DNA of 64,000 nucleotides from Xanthomonas cannabis pv. cannabis (GTDB lineage Bacteria > Pseudomonadota > Gammaproteobacteria > Xanthomonadales > Xanthomonadaceae), in NCBI RefSeq assembly GCF_000802365.1, contig NZ_JSZE01000016.1, positions 1 through 64,000 on the forward strand, given 5' to 3'. The position numbers and the translations under genes were made by a program. Shown in pieces: positions 26,858-37,493 of this stretch. How positions within the stretch are numbered: the stretch's first letter is position 1; each line of letters begins with the position of its first letter. The notes below the pieces were generated by a model. It was not told where the DNA came from. It saw nothing but the letters and a program-made list of their open reading frames with translations, and did not search any database.

Positions 26858-27481
26858 ATGTCGTCCACGCCCTTACCCCGCACCTTCTACGCCCACGATG
26901 CGCGCCAGGTCGCGCCTTGCCTGCTCAACAAGGTGCTGGTCAGTGCAGACGGCCGGCGCGGCCGCATCACCGAGGTCGAGGCGTATTGCGGCAGCGAAGA
27001 CCCGGCCGCGCACTCGTTCCGCGGCATGACCCCGCGCACGCAGGTGATGTTCGGCGCCCCCGGGCACCTGTATGTGTATTTCATCTACGGCATGCATTGG
27101 GCGATCAACGCCGTGTGCGGCGGTGCCCCCGGGCATGCGGTGCTGATCCGCGCATTGCAGCCGCTGGCCGGGCTGGAGGCCATGCAGGCCGCGCGTGGCG
27201 GCACCGCAGCGGCCAGGCTGTTGACCACCGGCCCCGGCCGCCTGGCGCAGGCCTTCGGCGTAACCGCGGCGGACAACGGGCTGGACCTGACTGCTGCCAC
27301 GGCACGCCTGTGGGTGGAGGATGACGGCATGCCGCCCCCTTCGGTGCCGTTGGCGACGCCGCGCATCGGCATCCGCAAGGCGGTCGACCTGCCCTGGCGC
27401 TGGGTGGTCCCGGACAGTGCCTATCTGTCGCGCCCGCTGCCACGCGTCACCGGCACCCGTGCGCCGGTGGCGGGCGACTGA
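26858..27481 (+). CDS. Putative 3-methyladenine DNA glycosylase (AAG family)
   Basis: 207 residues, the normal size for the bacterial AAG/MPG family. It has [35 protein letters not shown], i.e. the catalytic Glu in EVEAY, then [21 protein letters not shown] and [28 protein letters not shown]. The enzyme excises alkylated purines. The last 61 bases overlap the end of the convergent lhr gene on the other strand. No ribosome site of note precedes the ATG. Confidence 0.92.
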   Translation: MSSTPLPRTFYAHDARQVAPCLLNKVLVSADGRRGRITEVEAYCGSEDPAAHSFRGMTPRTQVMFGAPGHLYVYFIYGMHWAINAVCGGAPGHAVLIRALQPLAGLEAMQAARGGTAAARLLTTGPGRLAQAFGVTAADNGLDLTAATARLWVEDDGMPPPSVPLATPRIGIRKAVDLPWRWVVPDSAYLSRPLPRVTGTRAPVAGD

Positions 27482-30400
27482 GCCAGCCACTGCTCCATCG
27501 GCGTCGGCTCGGCGGCACCAGGCCCGCGTTGCAGCAGGCGCAAGGCCTGCCCGGACTGTTCCGGCGTGAGTTCCTGCAGTGGCTGGAAACGGTCTGCCGC
27601 CCACACCGCCATCGGCAGGCCATCGAGCGAGGCCACGCGGTTGCCGGGTACCCGCGCGACGCGTTCGCCGGGCAGCAGGCTGCCCAGCAGATTGGCCGGG
27701 TCGCTGGCGCTCACGCAGACCCACTGCTGCTGCGGAGCCTGCGCCCGCACGCGGCGCAGTGCGGCAATCGCCTCCGGCAACGCAAACTGTTCACCGGACA
27801 GGCCGGCAATGAAGCGGCCACCACGGATCTCGCCACGCGCTTCCAGGCGCTGGTACATGCGTAGCAACTCGCGCCACGGCGGCAACCACGCCGCCTCGCG
27901 CTCGAGCAGCCGCCAGCAGACCACGCCGTAGCGGCGAAGCAGCGTGCGCGCCACATGTTCGAGCATCTCCTGATGCCGCTCGCCGGCCTCGGCCAGCGGC
28001 AACTCCGCAAGCGCGCGGACCGGCGCCCAACGGCCGGCATCGCGGATGCCCAGCGCACTGGCGCGACGCCGCTGGCGCGACAGTGCCGACGGCCGCTTGG
28101 AGGCCGGCACCAGGAGCGCGCGCAGCCCGGCATAACTGTCGCAATGCACGCGGCCGCGCATCACCAGTTCGCTCAAGGCATCTTCCAGCTCGGTGCTCAT
28201 CAGATGCGCGGCATCGGCAATTTCGTCGAAGAACAGCGCGCCCTGCTGCTGCAGGACTTCCACCACCCGCTGCGCGCGCGAACCCAGCGGCTCGTCGTCG
28301 GCCGCACGCGCCAGCCCGCTCCAGCGTTGCGCCTCACGCCGCGGCAGCAGCACGATGGGCGTGGCCCGCAGCGCCGCGCCGCTGCGCCCGCCGCCGGGCC
28401 GCAGGCGCGCCCACACCGTGCGCCCGGCGGTGCACAGTTCGTCCAGCCAGGCCGGCTGGTAGTCGCGCACGCGCGCCGGCAGCAACTCGCCTTCCCACAG
28501 CACGGCCGGGGCTTCGAACCCTTCCAGCTGCCCCACCACGCCCGCCAGCGCATCCGGGCCCGCGACCCGGCTGGCGCTGTCCAGATGCTGCCATTCGAAC
28601 AGGAAGCGGGCGTAGTCGCGCTGCGAGACCGGCTCGATCTCGCGCCGCAACCGCCCCAGCGTGTAGCGGTGGATGCGCGCCAGCAGGTGACGCTCGCACC
28701 ACTCCTGCGATGCTGCCTGCGCACTGAACTGCCCGGCCATGACATAGCCTTCGCGCTGCAAGGCCAGCAGCGCCAGGGCGATTTCCTCCTCGGGCAGGCG
28801 CAGGGCGCCGGCGAGCCCGCTCACCTGCGCAGGGCCCACAGCCGTCAGCCGCCCGCGCAACAGCTCGCGCACTGCACGGTCGCGTTCCCAGTCGGGCACC
28901 CGGCAATCGGCGGGCACCTGCAATGGCGGTTGCGCCACGGCGCCTGCATACAGCGGCATGAACCACTCGATGCGCTCGGCGCTGATCCACAGCGCGGGCG
29001 CAGCGTCGATGATCAGGCAGCTGGCGCGGCCAGCGGCGGCCAGCGCGGCCAACCAGGCCTGCCATTGCGCATCGGACGCCTCGTCCACCGGCAGCACGCC
29101 CAGCCCGACCAGTGCCTCGTGCATCTCTTCGGCATCGCGCGGTTGCGGCCACGCTTCTTCGCGGACCGATGCGATGGCCTGCGGGTCCAGGCGCCCCAGA
29201 TCGTCGCTGCTCTGCGGCGTGTAGCGCCGGCCCTGTACCGCCTGGGTGCGCCGCTCTTCCAGCGGCGCATCGTCCAGAAACGCATACGGACGCGCGTTCA
29301 AGGCTTCGGCCGCCAATGGCGACGGTGCGGCCAGATCGCGCGCCACCAGGCGGATGGCTCCCGATTCCAGCCCGCGCAGTACCTGCAACCACCCCTCGCT
29401 ATCCATCGCCTGATGCAGGCAGTCCTCCAGCGTCTGGGTCACCAGCGGGTGGTCCGGCACCTCGCGCTCGCCTGCCAGGTTTTCCGCGCAGGCGACCTGA
29501 TCCGGAAATACGGTAGCCAGCAGGTCTTCGGACTTCATGCGTTGCAACTGCGGGGCCACCTTGTTGCCGCCGGTGAACCGCGGCAGCGCCATCGCATTGG
29601 TGGCGTTCCAGCGCCAGCGCACGCCGAACAACGGCGCGTCCAGCAATGCCTGGATCAAGACATGCTCGGCCGACGACGAATGCAGGTAACGCGCCACCTC
29701 TTCCAGGGCAAAACTATGACTGGTGGACAGCGACAGCACGATGGCGTCTTCGGTCGCTGCGGCCTGCAGCTCGAAGTTGAAGGTGCGGCAAAAGCGCTTG
29801 CGCAGTGCCAGGCCCCAGGCGCGGTTGATGCGGCTGCCGTACGGCGAATGGATCACCAACTGGGTGCCGCCGCTGGCATCGAAGAAACGCTCCATCACCA
29901 GGCACTGCTGGGTGGGCATGGCGCCTAGCGCAGTGCACGCCTGGGCAAGGTAGTCCACCAGTTGCTGCGCTGCCTCGGCAGACAGCGCCAAGGTCTCGCA
30001 CAGCCAGTCACGCGCGCGCTGCTGCGGGGCACTGTCCAGCCGCGCCGCGATCTCGCCACGCAGGCGCGACACCGCCGCCGACAACTCATTGCTGCGGCCA
30101 GGCGCCTCGCCCAACCAGAACGGAATATTGGGTGGCGCCCCGCGGGCATCCTCCACCCGCACGCGGCCTGCATCCACACGCAGGATCCGGTAGCTGGCAT
30201 TGCCGAGCTGGAACACATCGCCGGTGAGGCTTTCCACTGCGAAATCTTCGTTCACCGTGCCGATCTTCTCGGCCTGCGGCTCCAGCACCACGCTGTAATC
30301 GCCGGTTTCCGGAATGGTGCCGCCGGAGGTCAGCGCCGTCATGCGCGCGCCGCGACGTGCGTGCAGCCGACGATGCACCGCGTCGCGATGCAGATAGCCG

Positions 30401-31815
30401 GCGCGCGGGCCCAGCCGGGTGCTGAAACCCTCGCACAGCATCCGCACCACGCTGTCGAAGGCGGCGCGGCTCAGCCGAGCGAACGGCCAGGCGCGGCGCA
30501 TCAGCGCAAACAGCGCATCCTCGTCCCAGTCCTCGCATGCCGCTTCGGCCACGATCTGCTGCGCAAGCACATCGACCGGCGCCAGCGGAATGCGCAAGGC
30601 ATCCAGTTCGCCGCGGCGCACGCTGTCCAGCAAGGCAGTGCATTCGACCAGCTCGTCGCGGGTCTGCGGAAACAGCCGCGCCTTCGGGGTGCCGCCGACC
30701 TTGTGCCCGGAGCGGCCCGCACGCTGCAGGAACGTGGCGATCGAGCGTGGCGAGCCGAGCTGACACACCAGATCGACATCGCCGATATCCAGCCCCAGCT
30801 CCAGCGAGGCGGTCGCCACCAGCACGGTGAGATCGCCGGCCTTGAGGCGCTGCTCGGCCAGAAGGCGCGTCTCGCGCGACAGACTGCCGTGATGCGCGGC
30901 GACCCGCTGCTTGCCCAACAGATCGCCCAGGTGCCGCGCCGCACGCTCGGCCATGCGCCGCGTGTTGACGAACACCAGCGTGGTGCGATGCTTCTGCGCC
31001 AGCGCAGCCACTTCGGCATACACCTGCAGCCATTGGTCGTTGGACATCACCACGCTCAGCGGGGTCGGCGGCAACCCCAGCGCCAGATCGCGCGCGCGCG
31101 TGTAGCCGATGTCCACGATCTCGCAGGGCGGCGGCGCGCCGTCTTCACCAACGCCAACCAGGAACTGCGCCACCGTCTCGATCGGCTTCTGGGTGGCCGA
31201 CAGCCCAACCCGCGTGATCGGCCGCTCGGCCAGCCGCTGCAGCCGCTCCAGTGTCACGCTCAGGTGACTGCCGCGCTTGTCTGCGGCAACCGCATGAATT
31301 TCATCGACGATGACGGTCCGCACATGCTGCAGCGCGTTGCGGCCGGAGGCCGACCCCAGCAGCACGTACAGCGACTCCGGCGTGGTCACCAGGATATGCG
31401 GCGGCACACGCCGCGCCTGCGCCCGCTCGCGTTGCGGGGTATCACCGGTGCGCACCGCCGTGCGCACCGGCACATCCGGCAGGCCACTGGCGGCCAGCGC
31501 CGCGCGGATGCCCTGCAACGGCGCCTCCAGGTTGAGATGGATATCGTTGGACAACGCCTTCAGCGGCGACACATAGACCACGCGGGTCTCATCGGGCAGC
31601 ATCCCGCCATGCTCGAGTCCGTCGCGGATCAATGCATCGATGGCTGCGAAGAAGGCAGTGAGCGTCTTGCCCGAGCCGGTTGGCGCGGCCACCAGCGTAT
31701 GCCGCCCGGCCTGGATTGCCGGCCATGCGGCGATCTGCGCAGGCGTGGGCGCAGCAAAGGTCTGCGCAAACCACGCAGCGACAACGGGATGGAATTGCTG
31801 CAGAACAGAATGCAT
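27421..31815 (-). CDS. lhr: Long-form Lhr ATP-dependent helicase
   Basis: 1464 residues from the ATG at 31815, close to the E. coli Lhr length. Superfamily 2 helicase core: Walker A APTGSGKT (44-51), [38 protein letters not shown] (DEIH box), TRVGLSATQ, and in the second RecA domain [33 protein letters not shown] and RAGRSGH. A winged-helix and Lhr-specific beta domain follow, then the long C-terminal extension that in this family resembles HTH_42/AlkZ glycosylase folds. Lhr is a 3'-5' translocase linked to DNA repair. The C-terminus overlaps the convergent AAG gene. Confidence 0.96.
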   Translation of the reverse strand: MHSVLQQFHPVVAAWFAQTFAAPTPAQIAAWPAIQAGRHTLVAAPTGSGKTLTAFFAAIDALIRDGLEHGGMLPDETRVVYVSPLKALSNDIHLNLEAPLQGIRAALAASGLPDVPVRTAVRTGDTPQRERAQARRVPPHILVTTPESLYVLLGSASGRNALQHVRTVIVDEIHAVAADKRGSHLSVTLERLQRLAERPITRVGLSATQKPIETVAQFLVGVGEDGAPPPCEIVDIGYTRARDLALGLPPTPLSVVMSNDQWLQVYAEVAALAQKHRTTLVFVNTRRMAERAARHLGDLLGKQRVAAHHGSLSRETRLLAEQRLKAGDLTVLVATASLELGLDIGDVDLVCQLGSPRSIATFLQRAGRSGHKVGGTPKARLFPQTRDELVECTALLDSVRRGELDALRIPLAPVDVLAQQIVAEAACEDWDEDALFALMRRAWPFARLSRAAFDSVVRMLCEGFSTRLGPRAGYLHRDAVHRRLHARRGARMTALTSGGTIPETGDYSVVLEPQAEKIGTVNEDFAVESLTGDVFQLGNASYRILRVDAGRVRVEDARGAPPNIPFWLGEAPGRSNELSAAVSRLRGEIAARLDSAPQQRARDWLCETLALSAEAAQQLVDYLAQACTALGAMPTQQCLVMERFFDASGGTQLVIHSPYGSRINRAWGLALRKRFCRTFNFELQAAATEDAIVLSLSTSHSFALEEVARYLHSSSAEHVLIQALLDAPLFGVRWRWNATNAMALPRFTGGNKVAPQLQRMKSEDLLATVFPDQVACAENLAGEREVPDHPLVTQTLEDCLHQAMDSEGWLQVLRGLESGAIRLVARDLAAPSPLAAEALNARPYAFLDDAPLEERRTQAVQGRRYTPQSSDDLGRLDPQAIASVREEAWPQPRDAEEMHEALVGLGVLPVDEASDAQWQAWLAALAAAGRASCLIIDAAPALWISAERIEWFMPLYAGAVAQPPLQVPADCRVPDWERDRAVRELLRGRLTAVGPAQVSGLAGALRLPEEEIALALLALQREGYVMAGQFSAQAASQEWCERHLLARIHRYTLGRLRREIEPVSQRDYARFLFEWQHLDSASRVAGPDALAGVVGQLEGFEAPAVLWEGELLPARVRDYQPAWLDELCTAGRTVWARLRPGGGRSGAALRATPIVLLPRREAQRWSGLARAADDEPLGSRAQRVVEVLQQQGALFFDEIADAAHLMSTELEDALSELVMRGRVHCDSYAGLRALLVPASKRPSALSRQRRRASALGIRDAGRWAPVRALAELPLAEAGERHQEMLEHVARTLLRRYGVVCWRLLEREAAWLPPWRELLRMYQRLEARGEIRGGRFIAGLSGEQFALPEAIAALRRVRAQAPQQQWVCVSASDPANLLGSLLPGERVARVPGNRVASLDGLPMAVWAADRFQPLQELTPEQSGQALRLLQRGPGAAEPTPMEQWLAQSPATGARVPVTRGSGRDR

Positions 31816-32110
31816 GGGCAGTGCCCGACGCCACCACGGCAACCGGCCGCGCGGCGATCGGATTCAACTCGGCGGGACTGCACTGGATGGGGGTTCGATG
31901 CCGTGCATGCAAGGCTGACCCACGCAAGCGCGTGAACGGTTTAGTGCGGTTGTGTCCTGCACCGACAGTCGATCGCTTGCGCAAGGATTTCAGGACCTCA
32001 TGCCGAACGCGCGGACAAGCGCGCCGTCCAAGTCGTCGCGTCCTCGCACCTGCAACGCGGCGGCACCACTGGATTGTCGTCCAGCCGCCCGCCATGGCAC
32101 ATTGGCTGCC

Positions 32111-32455
32111 ATGCCCAGTCTCATTCTCTTCATGATTGCCGGCGCCGCGCTGTTCGCGTTCTGGAACTCCTCGCGCGCCGCTGCCGAACGTGCCGATATC
32201 CTCGGCCGCAATGCCTGCCGCGCCGCCGATGTGCAGTGGCTGGATCAGAGCGTGCACTCCACCAACATCCGCATCTGCAGAATGCCCAACGGATGGCTCG
32301 GCTTCGAGCGCACCTTCCGCTTCGAATATTCCTACGACGGAGCCGACCGCCACAGCGGCAAGCTGGTGCTGCGCGGCGACCAGCTGATCGCCTTTACCGC
32401 TCCGCAGGTCGCCACCGTGCGCGCGCTGCATCCGGAGCAGGAGCGGCTGGAATGA
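32111..32455 (+). CDS. DUF3301 membrane-anchored protein
   Basis: 114 residues. A single N-terminal membrane segment (SLILFMIAGAALFAFW) is followed by the DUF3301 pattern: NACRAADVQWLDQSVHS, then a beta-rich WLGFERTFRFEYSYDGADRHSGKLVLRGD. The function is unknown. It is divergent from lhr across a 295-bp gap. The ATG at 32111 was chosen because the membrane segment begins directly after it; the upstream frame has no similarity. Confidence 0.85.
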   Translation: MPSLILFMIAGAALFAFWNSSRAAAERADILGRNACRAADVQWLDQSVHSTNIRICRMPNGWLGFERTFRFEYSYDGADRHSGKLVLRGDQLIAFTAPQVATVRALHPEQERLE

Positions 32456-32943
32456 TGCGCCGTGATCGCCGCGCGCATCCTTCCACGTAGCGACATCTGA
32501 CACCGCGACGACGCGTCGGAAACCCGCTGCGCTGCAAGTGCCGGTCGGTCGCATTGTGCCAGCCAGCACGGCGTACGGAACGGTTCGGCCAATTGGCTGC
32601 GAGCTCACCGGCAATGGCTGGTATCCGTCTCCCCCCCTCAATCAGGGCAGCTCTACCTCGTCTCCCCGCGCAGATGCGGTCAATGCGTCCGCGCGCATGC
32701 GCACAGCCGATCGCACGCCCGGCACGCGTCGGCAGGCGAGATATGGCGTCGTTCTCGGTGCCGAAGAGGCACGCGGCAGCGGGCGTGTCGGTGTCGCTGC
32801 GCGCAACCAGACACGCCGCGCCTTCAATGACGCGCTAGATGACGTATTGGTCGGGGCAAACGCACGTGCCGGAGGCATCCGCTGCATCGTGCGCGATGTG
32901 ACGGACGCGCTCCACCGGGACTGGAACGTGACCGTCGGCAAGC
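32456..32943. other. 488-bp gap without a supported gene
   Basis: Lies between the ends of the DUF3301 gene and sspB, which converge. Long GC-driven open frames exist on both strands (for example 32538-32951 plus), but none has a recognisable domain, a ribosome site or family-like composition. No clear hairpin terminator was seen. Confidence 0.5.
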
Positions 32944-33384
32944 CTACTTGACCACGCGCAGATGCGGGCGCTTGCCGCCGCTGGGCGGCTCGTCCGGCGC
33001 CGGTGCGCTCGGCGGCGGTGTACCGGGATCCGGCGGCTCGCTGCTGGTGCCGGGGATGTCGTCCGGCAACGCCATGCCCTGCCCGGTTTCGCGTGCATAC
33101 ACTGCCAATACCGCAGCCATCGGCACCATGACGGGATAGCTGACGCCGCCAAAGCGCGCAGTGAAACTCACGCTGTCGTTGTCGACCTGCAGGCCGACGA
33201 CGGCACGCTCGGCGATGTTCAACACGACCCGGCCGTCCTTGACGGCACTTGCCGGCACCTGCACGCCCGGCAGTCCTGCGTCCACCAGAACGTGCGGCGT
33301 CATGCCGTTGTCGTTGATCCATTCGACCAAGGCCCGCAATAGGTACGGGCGGTGGCTGGTCATGCGGGGGAAATCTTCGCTCAT
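32944..33384 (-). CDS. sspB: ClpXP protease specificity-enhancing factor SspB
   Basis: 146 residues. The folded domain (about 8-110) has RPYLLRALVEWINDNGMTPHVLVDA, VLNIAERAVVGLQVDNDSVSFTARFGG and VPMAAVLAVYARETGQGM. The tail is a Pro/Ser-rich linker ending in PHLRVVK, the short ClpX-binding motif. SspB delivers ssrA-tagged proteins to ClpXP. It follows sspA by 78 bp on the same strand, the classic order. A second ATG at 33363 is possible. Confidence 0.95.
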   Translation of the reverse strand: MSEDFPRMTSHRPYLLRALVEWINDNGMTPHVLVDAGLPGVQVPASAVKDGRVVLNIAERAVVGLQVDNDSVSFTARFGGVSYPVMVPMAAVLAVYARETGQGMALPDDIPGTSSEPPDPGTPPPSAPAPDEPPSGGKRPHLRVVK

Positions 33385-33462
33385 GGCGTCATTTTACCCG
33401 GACACGACCCGCAACGGCGGCGAGCGGATCGCAAGTCGGTCTGTTGGCATACAGCCGTCGCA

Positions 33463-34098
33463 TCAGCCCGGCAGGTCGCGCAGCTTCTTTTCCTGCTCGG
33501 TGAGGCTGCGAATGAAACCGGGATTGCGGAAGATCCGGTTGCCATAGTCCTCGATGGCCTTGCCATCCTTGGGCAGGCCGATCTCCAACGCATCCAGTCG
33601 CCAGATGATCGGCGCCATCGCGCAATCGGCCAGACTCATTTCCGGATTGAGGAAGAACTTGCTGGCCTTGAACAGCGGCACCGACGCGGTCAGCAACTCC
33701 TTCAGACGCTTGCGGCCGGCCTCGGCCTGGGTCTTGTTACCGAGCTGGATCGCCTGCACCTGTGGCACCCAATCGTGTTCGATGCGCAGCATCGCCAGGC
33801 GCAGGCGCGCGCGCGACAACGGATCGACCGGCATCAGTGGCGGATGCGGATAACGCTCATCCAGGTACTCGCTGACCACCGAGGCCGCGTACAGCACCAG
33901 ATCGCGCTCCACCAGGGTTGGCACCGAATGATAGGGATTGAGATCGATCAGATCTTCGGGAGGATTTTGCGGGTCGACCGGCACCAGGTCGTAGGTCACC
34001 CCTTTCGCCGCCAGGACCAGACGGACCCGGTGGCACAACACGTCGTCGTTGGACGAAAACAAAGTCAAGGTATTCCGCATACGCACACTCGTCGCCAT
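33463..34098 (-). CDS. sspA: Stringent starvation protein A (GST fold)
   Basis: 211 residues. The thioredoxin-like N-terminal domain shows TLFSSNDDVLCHRVRLVLAAKG and SVPTLVERDLVLY; the helical C-terminal domain has FKASKFFLNPEMSLADCAMAPIIWRLDALEI. SspA binds RNA polymerase rather than acting as a transferase. A GGAGAG ribosome site lies just before this ATG; MRNTLTLF at 34080 is the alternative start. The operon with sspB, just downstream of petABC, is a conserved arrangement. Confidence 0.94.
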   Translation of the reverse strand: MATSVRMRNTLTLFSSNDDVLCHRVRLVLAAKGVTYDLVPVDPQNPPEDLIDLNPYHSVPTLVERDLVLYAASVVSEYLDERYPHPPLMPVDPLSRARLRLAMLRIEHDWVPQVQAIQLGNKTQAEAGRKRLKELLTASVPLFKASKFFLNPEMSLADCAMAPIIWRLDALEIGLPKDGKAIEDYGNRIFRNPGFIRSLTEQEKKLRDLPG

Positions 34099-34700
34099 TC
34101 AAGGCTCTCCGACGACCGGAATCCGCCGGCCGCATCGGCGCGGCCGGCCCAACGCCGACCGTCACCACGGTCTATCGAGTGTGCAATCACGTCACGCAAA
34201 AGCCAAGAGTGCTAGGGCGCATTGACACCTGGGCAGCAGGTGATGTTGCGGGTCAGTCAGGGATGGAGGGCGTGGCCTGACGGATCGACCCAGCGTCGGT
34301 GACGTGCGCGCCGCCCAGTGTCCACGGAGGCTGGCAGCTGGATGGGCATCGACGTCGGCGTGCCGTGCATCGATGCTGTTTGACCGGTACATGACGCGAT
34401 CAGGACGTTCGATGTGGCAGCTGGCGTGTTGATGCGGGGCCGGGTCGGCTGCTGCGATGGCCGGTCGACGGCTCGGGCTGCAATTACTGCAGCAACAGCA
34501 AAATGTGCACGCACGAGGAGCGCGGACCCAGGTCTGATGAAAGGGCTGCGCGCGCTATCAAGCGCGACTTGGCGCGTTAGGCCTGCGCAATCGTGTGCTG
34601 TGTTCAACGGCGTGTGCCGCGCAGCATCTCGAAGGATGCTGGTGACCGATAGGCTGAGTGCGCTTGCTTGCGAGCGCCAGGCTCCACTTGCGCGCCGTAC

Positions 34701-34734
34701 CCTCACCCTAACCCCTCTCCCGCCGGGAGAGGGG
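34701..34734. repeat. REP-like palindrome, copy 1
   Basis: CCCTCACCCTAA leads into a perfect 10-bp stem, CCCCTCTCCC (34712-34721) and GGGAGAGGGG (34725-34734), with a 3-nt loop. Related in form to the copies near 48.6 and 61.6 kb. It lies about 105 bp after petC and could also end transcription of that operon. Confidence 0.65.
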
Positions 34735-34740
34735 CTGCGT

Positions 34741-34805
34741 GGCTTTGCCGCCTGGCTTTGCTGCCTGGCTTTGCCGCCTGGCTTTGCTGCCTGGTCTTGC
34801 TGCCT
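34741..34805. repeat. Five 13-bp tandem repeats
   Basis: Unit GGCTTTGCCGCCT alternates with GGCTTTGCTGCCT, starting at 34741, 34754, 34767 and 34780; a fifth unit at 34793 reads GGTCTTGCTGCCT. The unit length is not a multiple of three and no gene spans it. Confidence 0.85.
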
Positions 34806-34838
34806 GCTTACTACCGGATCAGTGCGCGTGCGGTCCGT

Positions 34839-35597
34839 TCAATGCACGTCCTTCCAGTATTCCTTCTTCAGCAGGTAGGCGATGAAGGTCAGCAGGGCCA
34901 GGAACAGGATCACCCACACGCCCATGCTCTGCCGCTTCAACGCGGCAGGTTCGCCCGCGTATTCGAGGAAATTGGCGATATCGCGCACGGTCTGGTCGAA
35001 TTCCACTGGCGTCTGACGGCCAGGCTGCCCGAGCTTGAGCGCTTCGACCGGTTTGTCGCCGGTGGCCTTGTCGGCCGGGCCGAACTGCGCCTGTTGCAGA
35101 CCTTGCAGCTCCCACAACGGATTGGGCATCGAGGCGTTGGGGAACAACTGGTTGTTCCAGCCCAGCGGGCGGGTCTGATCCAGATAGAACGACTTGAGAT
35201 AGGTGTAGACCCAGTCGGTACCGCGCACGCGTGCAATCAAGGTCAGGTCCGGCGGCGCCTTGCCGAACCACTTGGTGGCCGCATCGTGCGGCATGGTGCC
35301 TTCGATGTGCTCGCCGATCTTGGCACCGGTGAAGTTGAGGTTGGTCATGACCTCCGCTTCGCTCAAGCCCAGATCGCTGGCCATGCGCGAATAACGTAGG
35401 TACTTCAACGAGTGGCAGCCGGAGCAGTAATTCATGAATAGCTGCGCACCGCGTTGCAGCGATGCGCGATCGCTCAAATCATTACCAGCTTGCTGCACCG
35501 CCCCACCTTCGGCCGCCACCGCACCGCCAGCAACCACCAGGCCGCAAAGCAAGGCGAACACGCGCGACCTCCATGACCTCACGTTGGAATTAGTCAT
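34839..35597 (-). CDS. petC: Cytochrome c1 of the bc1 complex
   Basis: 252 residues. A signal peptide (ALLCGLVVAGGAVAAEGG) precedes the mature domain with heme motif CSGCH (Cys58, Cys61, His62) and the likely Met ligand in EGTMPHD. A C-terminal membrane anchor (VWVILFLALLTFIAYLL) is followed by the basic end KKEYWKDVH. It passes electrons from the Rieske protein to cytochrome c in the periplasm. The start overlaps the petB stop by eight bases. Confidence 0.97.
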   Translation of the reverse strand: MTNSNVRSWRSRVFALLCGLVVAGGAVAAEGGAVQQAGNDLSDRASLQRGAQLFMNYCSGCHSLKYLRYSRMASDLGLSEAEVMTNLNFTGAKIGEHIEGTMPHDAATKWFGKAPPDLTLIARVRGTDWVYTYLKSFYLDQTRPLGWNNQLFPNASMPNPLWELQGLQQAQFGPADKATGDKPVEALKLGQPGRQTPVEFDQTVRDIANFLEYAGEPAALKRQSMGVWVILFLALLTFIAYLLKKEYWKDVH

Positions 35598-36849
35598 GGG
35601 TGGTCACCCGCTCCGGTACCGGCTTGGTCTTGTCCAGCCGCGTCCACACCGGCATGGTGATGAAGAAGGCGAAATACAGGAAGGTCAGCACCCGCCCGAC
35701 ATAGGTCTCGTGCGCGTCGGTGCCGGGGCCGGAGCCGATCACGCCCAGCCACACGAAGCACACCACCAGCACGCCCAACGCCAGCTTGGAAATCCAGCCG
35801 CGATAGCGCACCGAGCGCACCTTCGCGCGGTCCAGCCACGGCACCAGGAACAGGATGGCGATCGCCGAGAACATCACCAGCACACCGCCCAGTTTGTTGG
35901 GCACCACGCGCAACATCGCGTAGTACGGCGTGTAGTACCACACCGGTTTGATGTGCTCCGGCGTCACCAGCCGGTTGGCCTCGGTGAAGTTGTCGTGTTC
36001 CAGGAACAGGCCGCCGAAGGCCGGCGCGAAGAAGATGATGAAGGCGGCGATGAGCAGCAGGAACCCGACCCCAACCAGATCCTTGACCGTGTAGTACGGA
36101 TGGAACGGGATGCCATCGGCGGGCTTGTGCGCATCCCAGCGATTGCCCTTCGGTCCTTTCTTGATGTCCACGCCGTCGGGGTTGTTGGAACCCACTTCAT
36201 GCAGCGCGCCGATATGCAGCACGATCAGCAGCAACAGCACCAGCGGCAGCGCGATCACGTGCAGCGCGAAGAAGCGGTTGAGCGTGGCATCGCCGGGCAG
36301 GTAATCGCCCATGATCCATTCGGTCAGCCCATTGCCGATGACTGGAATGGCACCGAACAGCGAGATGATGACCTTCGCGCCCCAGAACGACATCTGCCCC
36401 CATGGCAACACGTAGCCCATGAAGGCTTCGGCCATCAGCACCAGGTAGATCAGCATGCCCAGGATCCACACCAGCTCGCGCGGCTTCTGGTAGCTGCCGT
36501 ACATCAGGCCGCGGAACATGTGCAGATACACCACGATGAAGAACAGCGAGGCGCCGGTGCTGTGCATGTAGCGGATCAGCCAGCCCCACTCCACGTCGCG
36601 CATGATGTATTCGATCGAGGCGAATGCATCGGCGGCGCTGGTCTTGTAGTGCATCGTCAGGAAGATGCCGGTGACGATCTGGTTGACCAGCACCACGATG
36701 GCCAGCGAGCCGAAGTAGTACCAGAGGTTGAAGTTCTTCGGCGCGTAGTACTCGCTGATGTGCTTGCGGTACATGGGCATGAGCCCGGGCGCGCGTTCGT
36801 TGACCCAATCGAACACGCCGTTGGCAGTACGGACCAGGATATTGCTCAT
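35590..36849 (-). CDS. petB: Cytochrome b of the bc1 complex
   Basis: 419 residues. Eight or so membrane segments carry the two hemes and quinol sites; for example LWYYFGSLAIVVLVNQIVTG, then YLHMFRGLMYGSYQKPRE and AFMGYVLPWGQMSFWGA (the PWGQ region), with ALHVIALPLVLLLLIVLHIGALHEVG holding heme histidines. The PEWY-type Qo motif reads PVWYY here. Start at 36849 shares one base with the petA stop (TGATG), giving tight coupling in petABC. Confidence 0.97.
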   Translation of the reverse strand: MSNILVRTANGVFDWVNERAPGLMPMYRKHISEYYAPKNFNLWYYFGSLAIVVLVNQIVTGIFLTMHYKTSAADAFASIEYIMRDVEWGWLIRYMHSTGASLFFIVVYLHMFRGLMYGSYQKPRELVWILGMLIYLVLMAEAFMGYVLPWGQMSFWGAKVIISLFGAIPVIGNGLTEWIMGDYLPGDATLNRFFALHVIALPLVLLLLIVLHIGALHEVGSNNPDGVDIKKGPKGNRWDAHKPADGIPFHPYYTVKDLVGVGFLLLIAAFIIFFAPAFGGLFLEHDNFTEANRLVTPEHIKPVWYYTPYYAMLRVVPNKLGGVLVMFSAIAILFLVPWLDRAKVRSVRYRGWISKLALGVLVVCFVWLGVIGSGPGTDAHETYVGRVLTFLYFAFFITMPVWTRLDKTKPVPERVTTHD

Positions 36850-37493
36850 CAGGCAGCCCCCGTGCTTTTCGCCGACGAACCGGCACCGTCCGGATCGACG
36901 CCGATCACCAGGGTGTTGTCGTCCACGTAATGGTGTGGGGGCACCAGCAGATTGATCGGTGCGGGCACGCCGTCGAAGACGCGGCCGGACATGTCGAAGC
37001 GCGACTTGTGGCAGGGGCAGAAGTAACCGCCCTTCCACTGCGGGTCGTAGGGCTCGGGGCGGATCTCGGCGACCATTTCCGGCGAGCAACCCAGGTGCGT
37101 GCACAGCCCCACCAGCACCGAGATGTCGGATTTGATCGAGCGGTATTCCGGATTTTTCAGCACGTACTCCGGCTGCTGGTCCTTGTTCTCGGACTTGGGG
37201 TCCTTGAGCCGGCCGTCCAGCGACGGCAATGCATCAAGCATCGCCTTGGAGCGTTTGACGATCCAGATGGGCTGACCGCGCCATTCCAGGACCAGCCGTT
37301 GCCCTTCCTGCAAGGCGCTGATGTCGGCGGTCACCGGTGCGCCGGCCAACTTGGCGCGTGCACTGGGGTTCCACGACTTCACGAACGGAACTGCGACAAA
37401 TCCTGCTCCGACCGCACCGACCACGGCTGTTGTCGCGGTCAAAAACCGACGACGCCCGGTATCGGCAGGTGCGTTAACCCCATCGTTGGCCAT
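36849..37493 (-). CDS. petA: Rieske iron-sulfur subunit of the bc1 complex
   Basis: 214 residues. A twin-arginine type N-terminus (RRRFLTATTAVVGAVGAGF) anchors the protein. The [2Fe-2S] ligands are in CTHLGC (Cys131, His133) and CPCHKS (Cys159, His162), with Cys136 and Cys161 placed for the usual disulfide. It takes electrons from ubiquinol to cytochrome c1. It is the first gene of petABC; a plausible sigma-70 promoter is 78 bp upstream. Confidence 0.97.
   Translation of the reverse strand: MANDGVNAPADTGRRRFLTATTAVVGAVGAGFVAVPFVKSWNPSARAKLAGAPVTADISALQEGQRLVLEWRGQPIWIVKRSKAMLDALPSLDGRLKDPKSENKDQQPEYVLKNPEYRSIKSDISVLVGLCTHLGCSPEMVAEIRPEPYDPQWKGGYFCPCHKSRFDMSGRVFDGVPAPINLLVPPHHYVDDNTLVIGVDPDGAGSSAKSTGAA

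Larger units (their letters stand above)
34099..34838. other. 740-bp gap with repeats between sspA and petC
   Basis: The longest non-coding stretch in the window. It contains a REP-like hairpin (34701-34734) and five 13-bp tandem repeats (34741-34805), listed separately. Open frames in it have no domain or ribosome site and mostly translate the repeats. The sspA promoter should lie near its left end but I could not pick it out. Confidence 0.6.

Noticed and set aside
32538-32951. 137-residue open frame in the DUF3301-sspB gap
   Set aside because: No recognisable domain, no ribosome site, and the composition is that of a high-GC shadow frame.
34414-34878. 154-residue open frame in the sspA-petC gap
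   Set aside because: It mostly translates the 13-bp repeats and runs into petC on the opposite strand.
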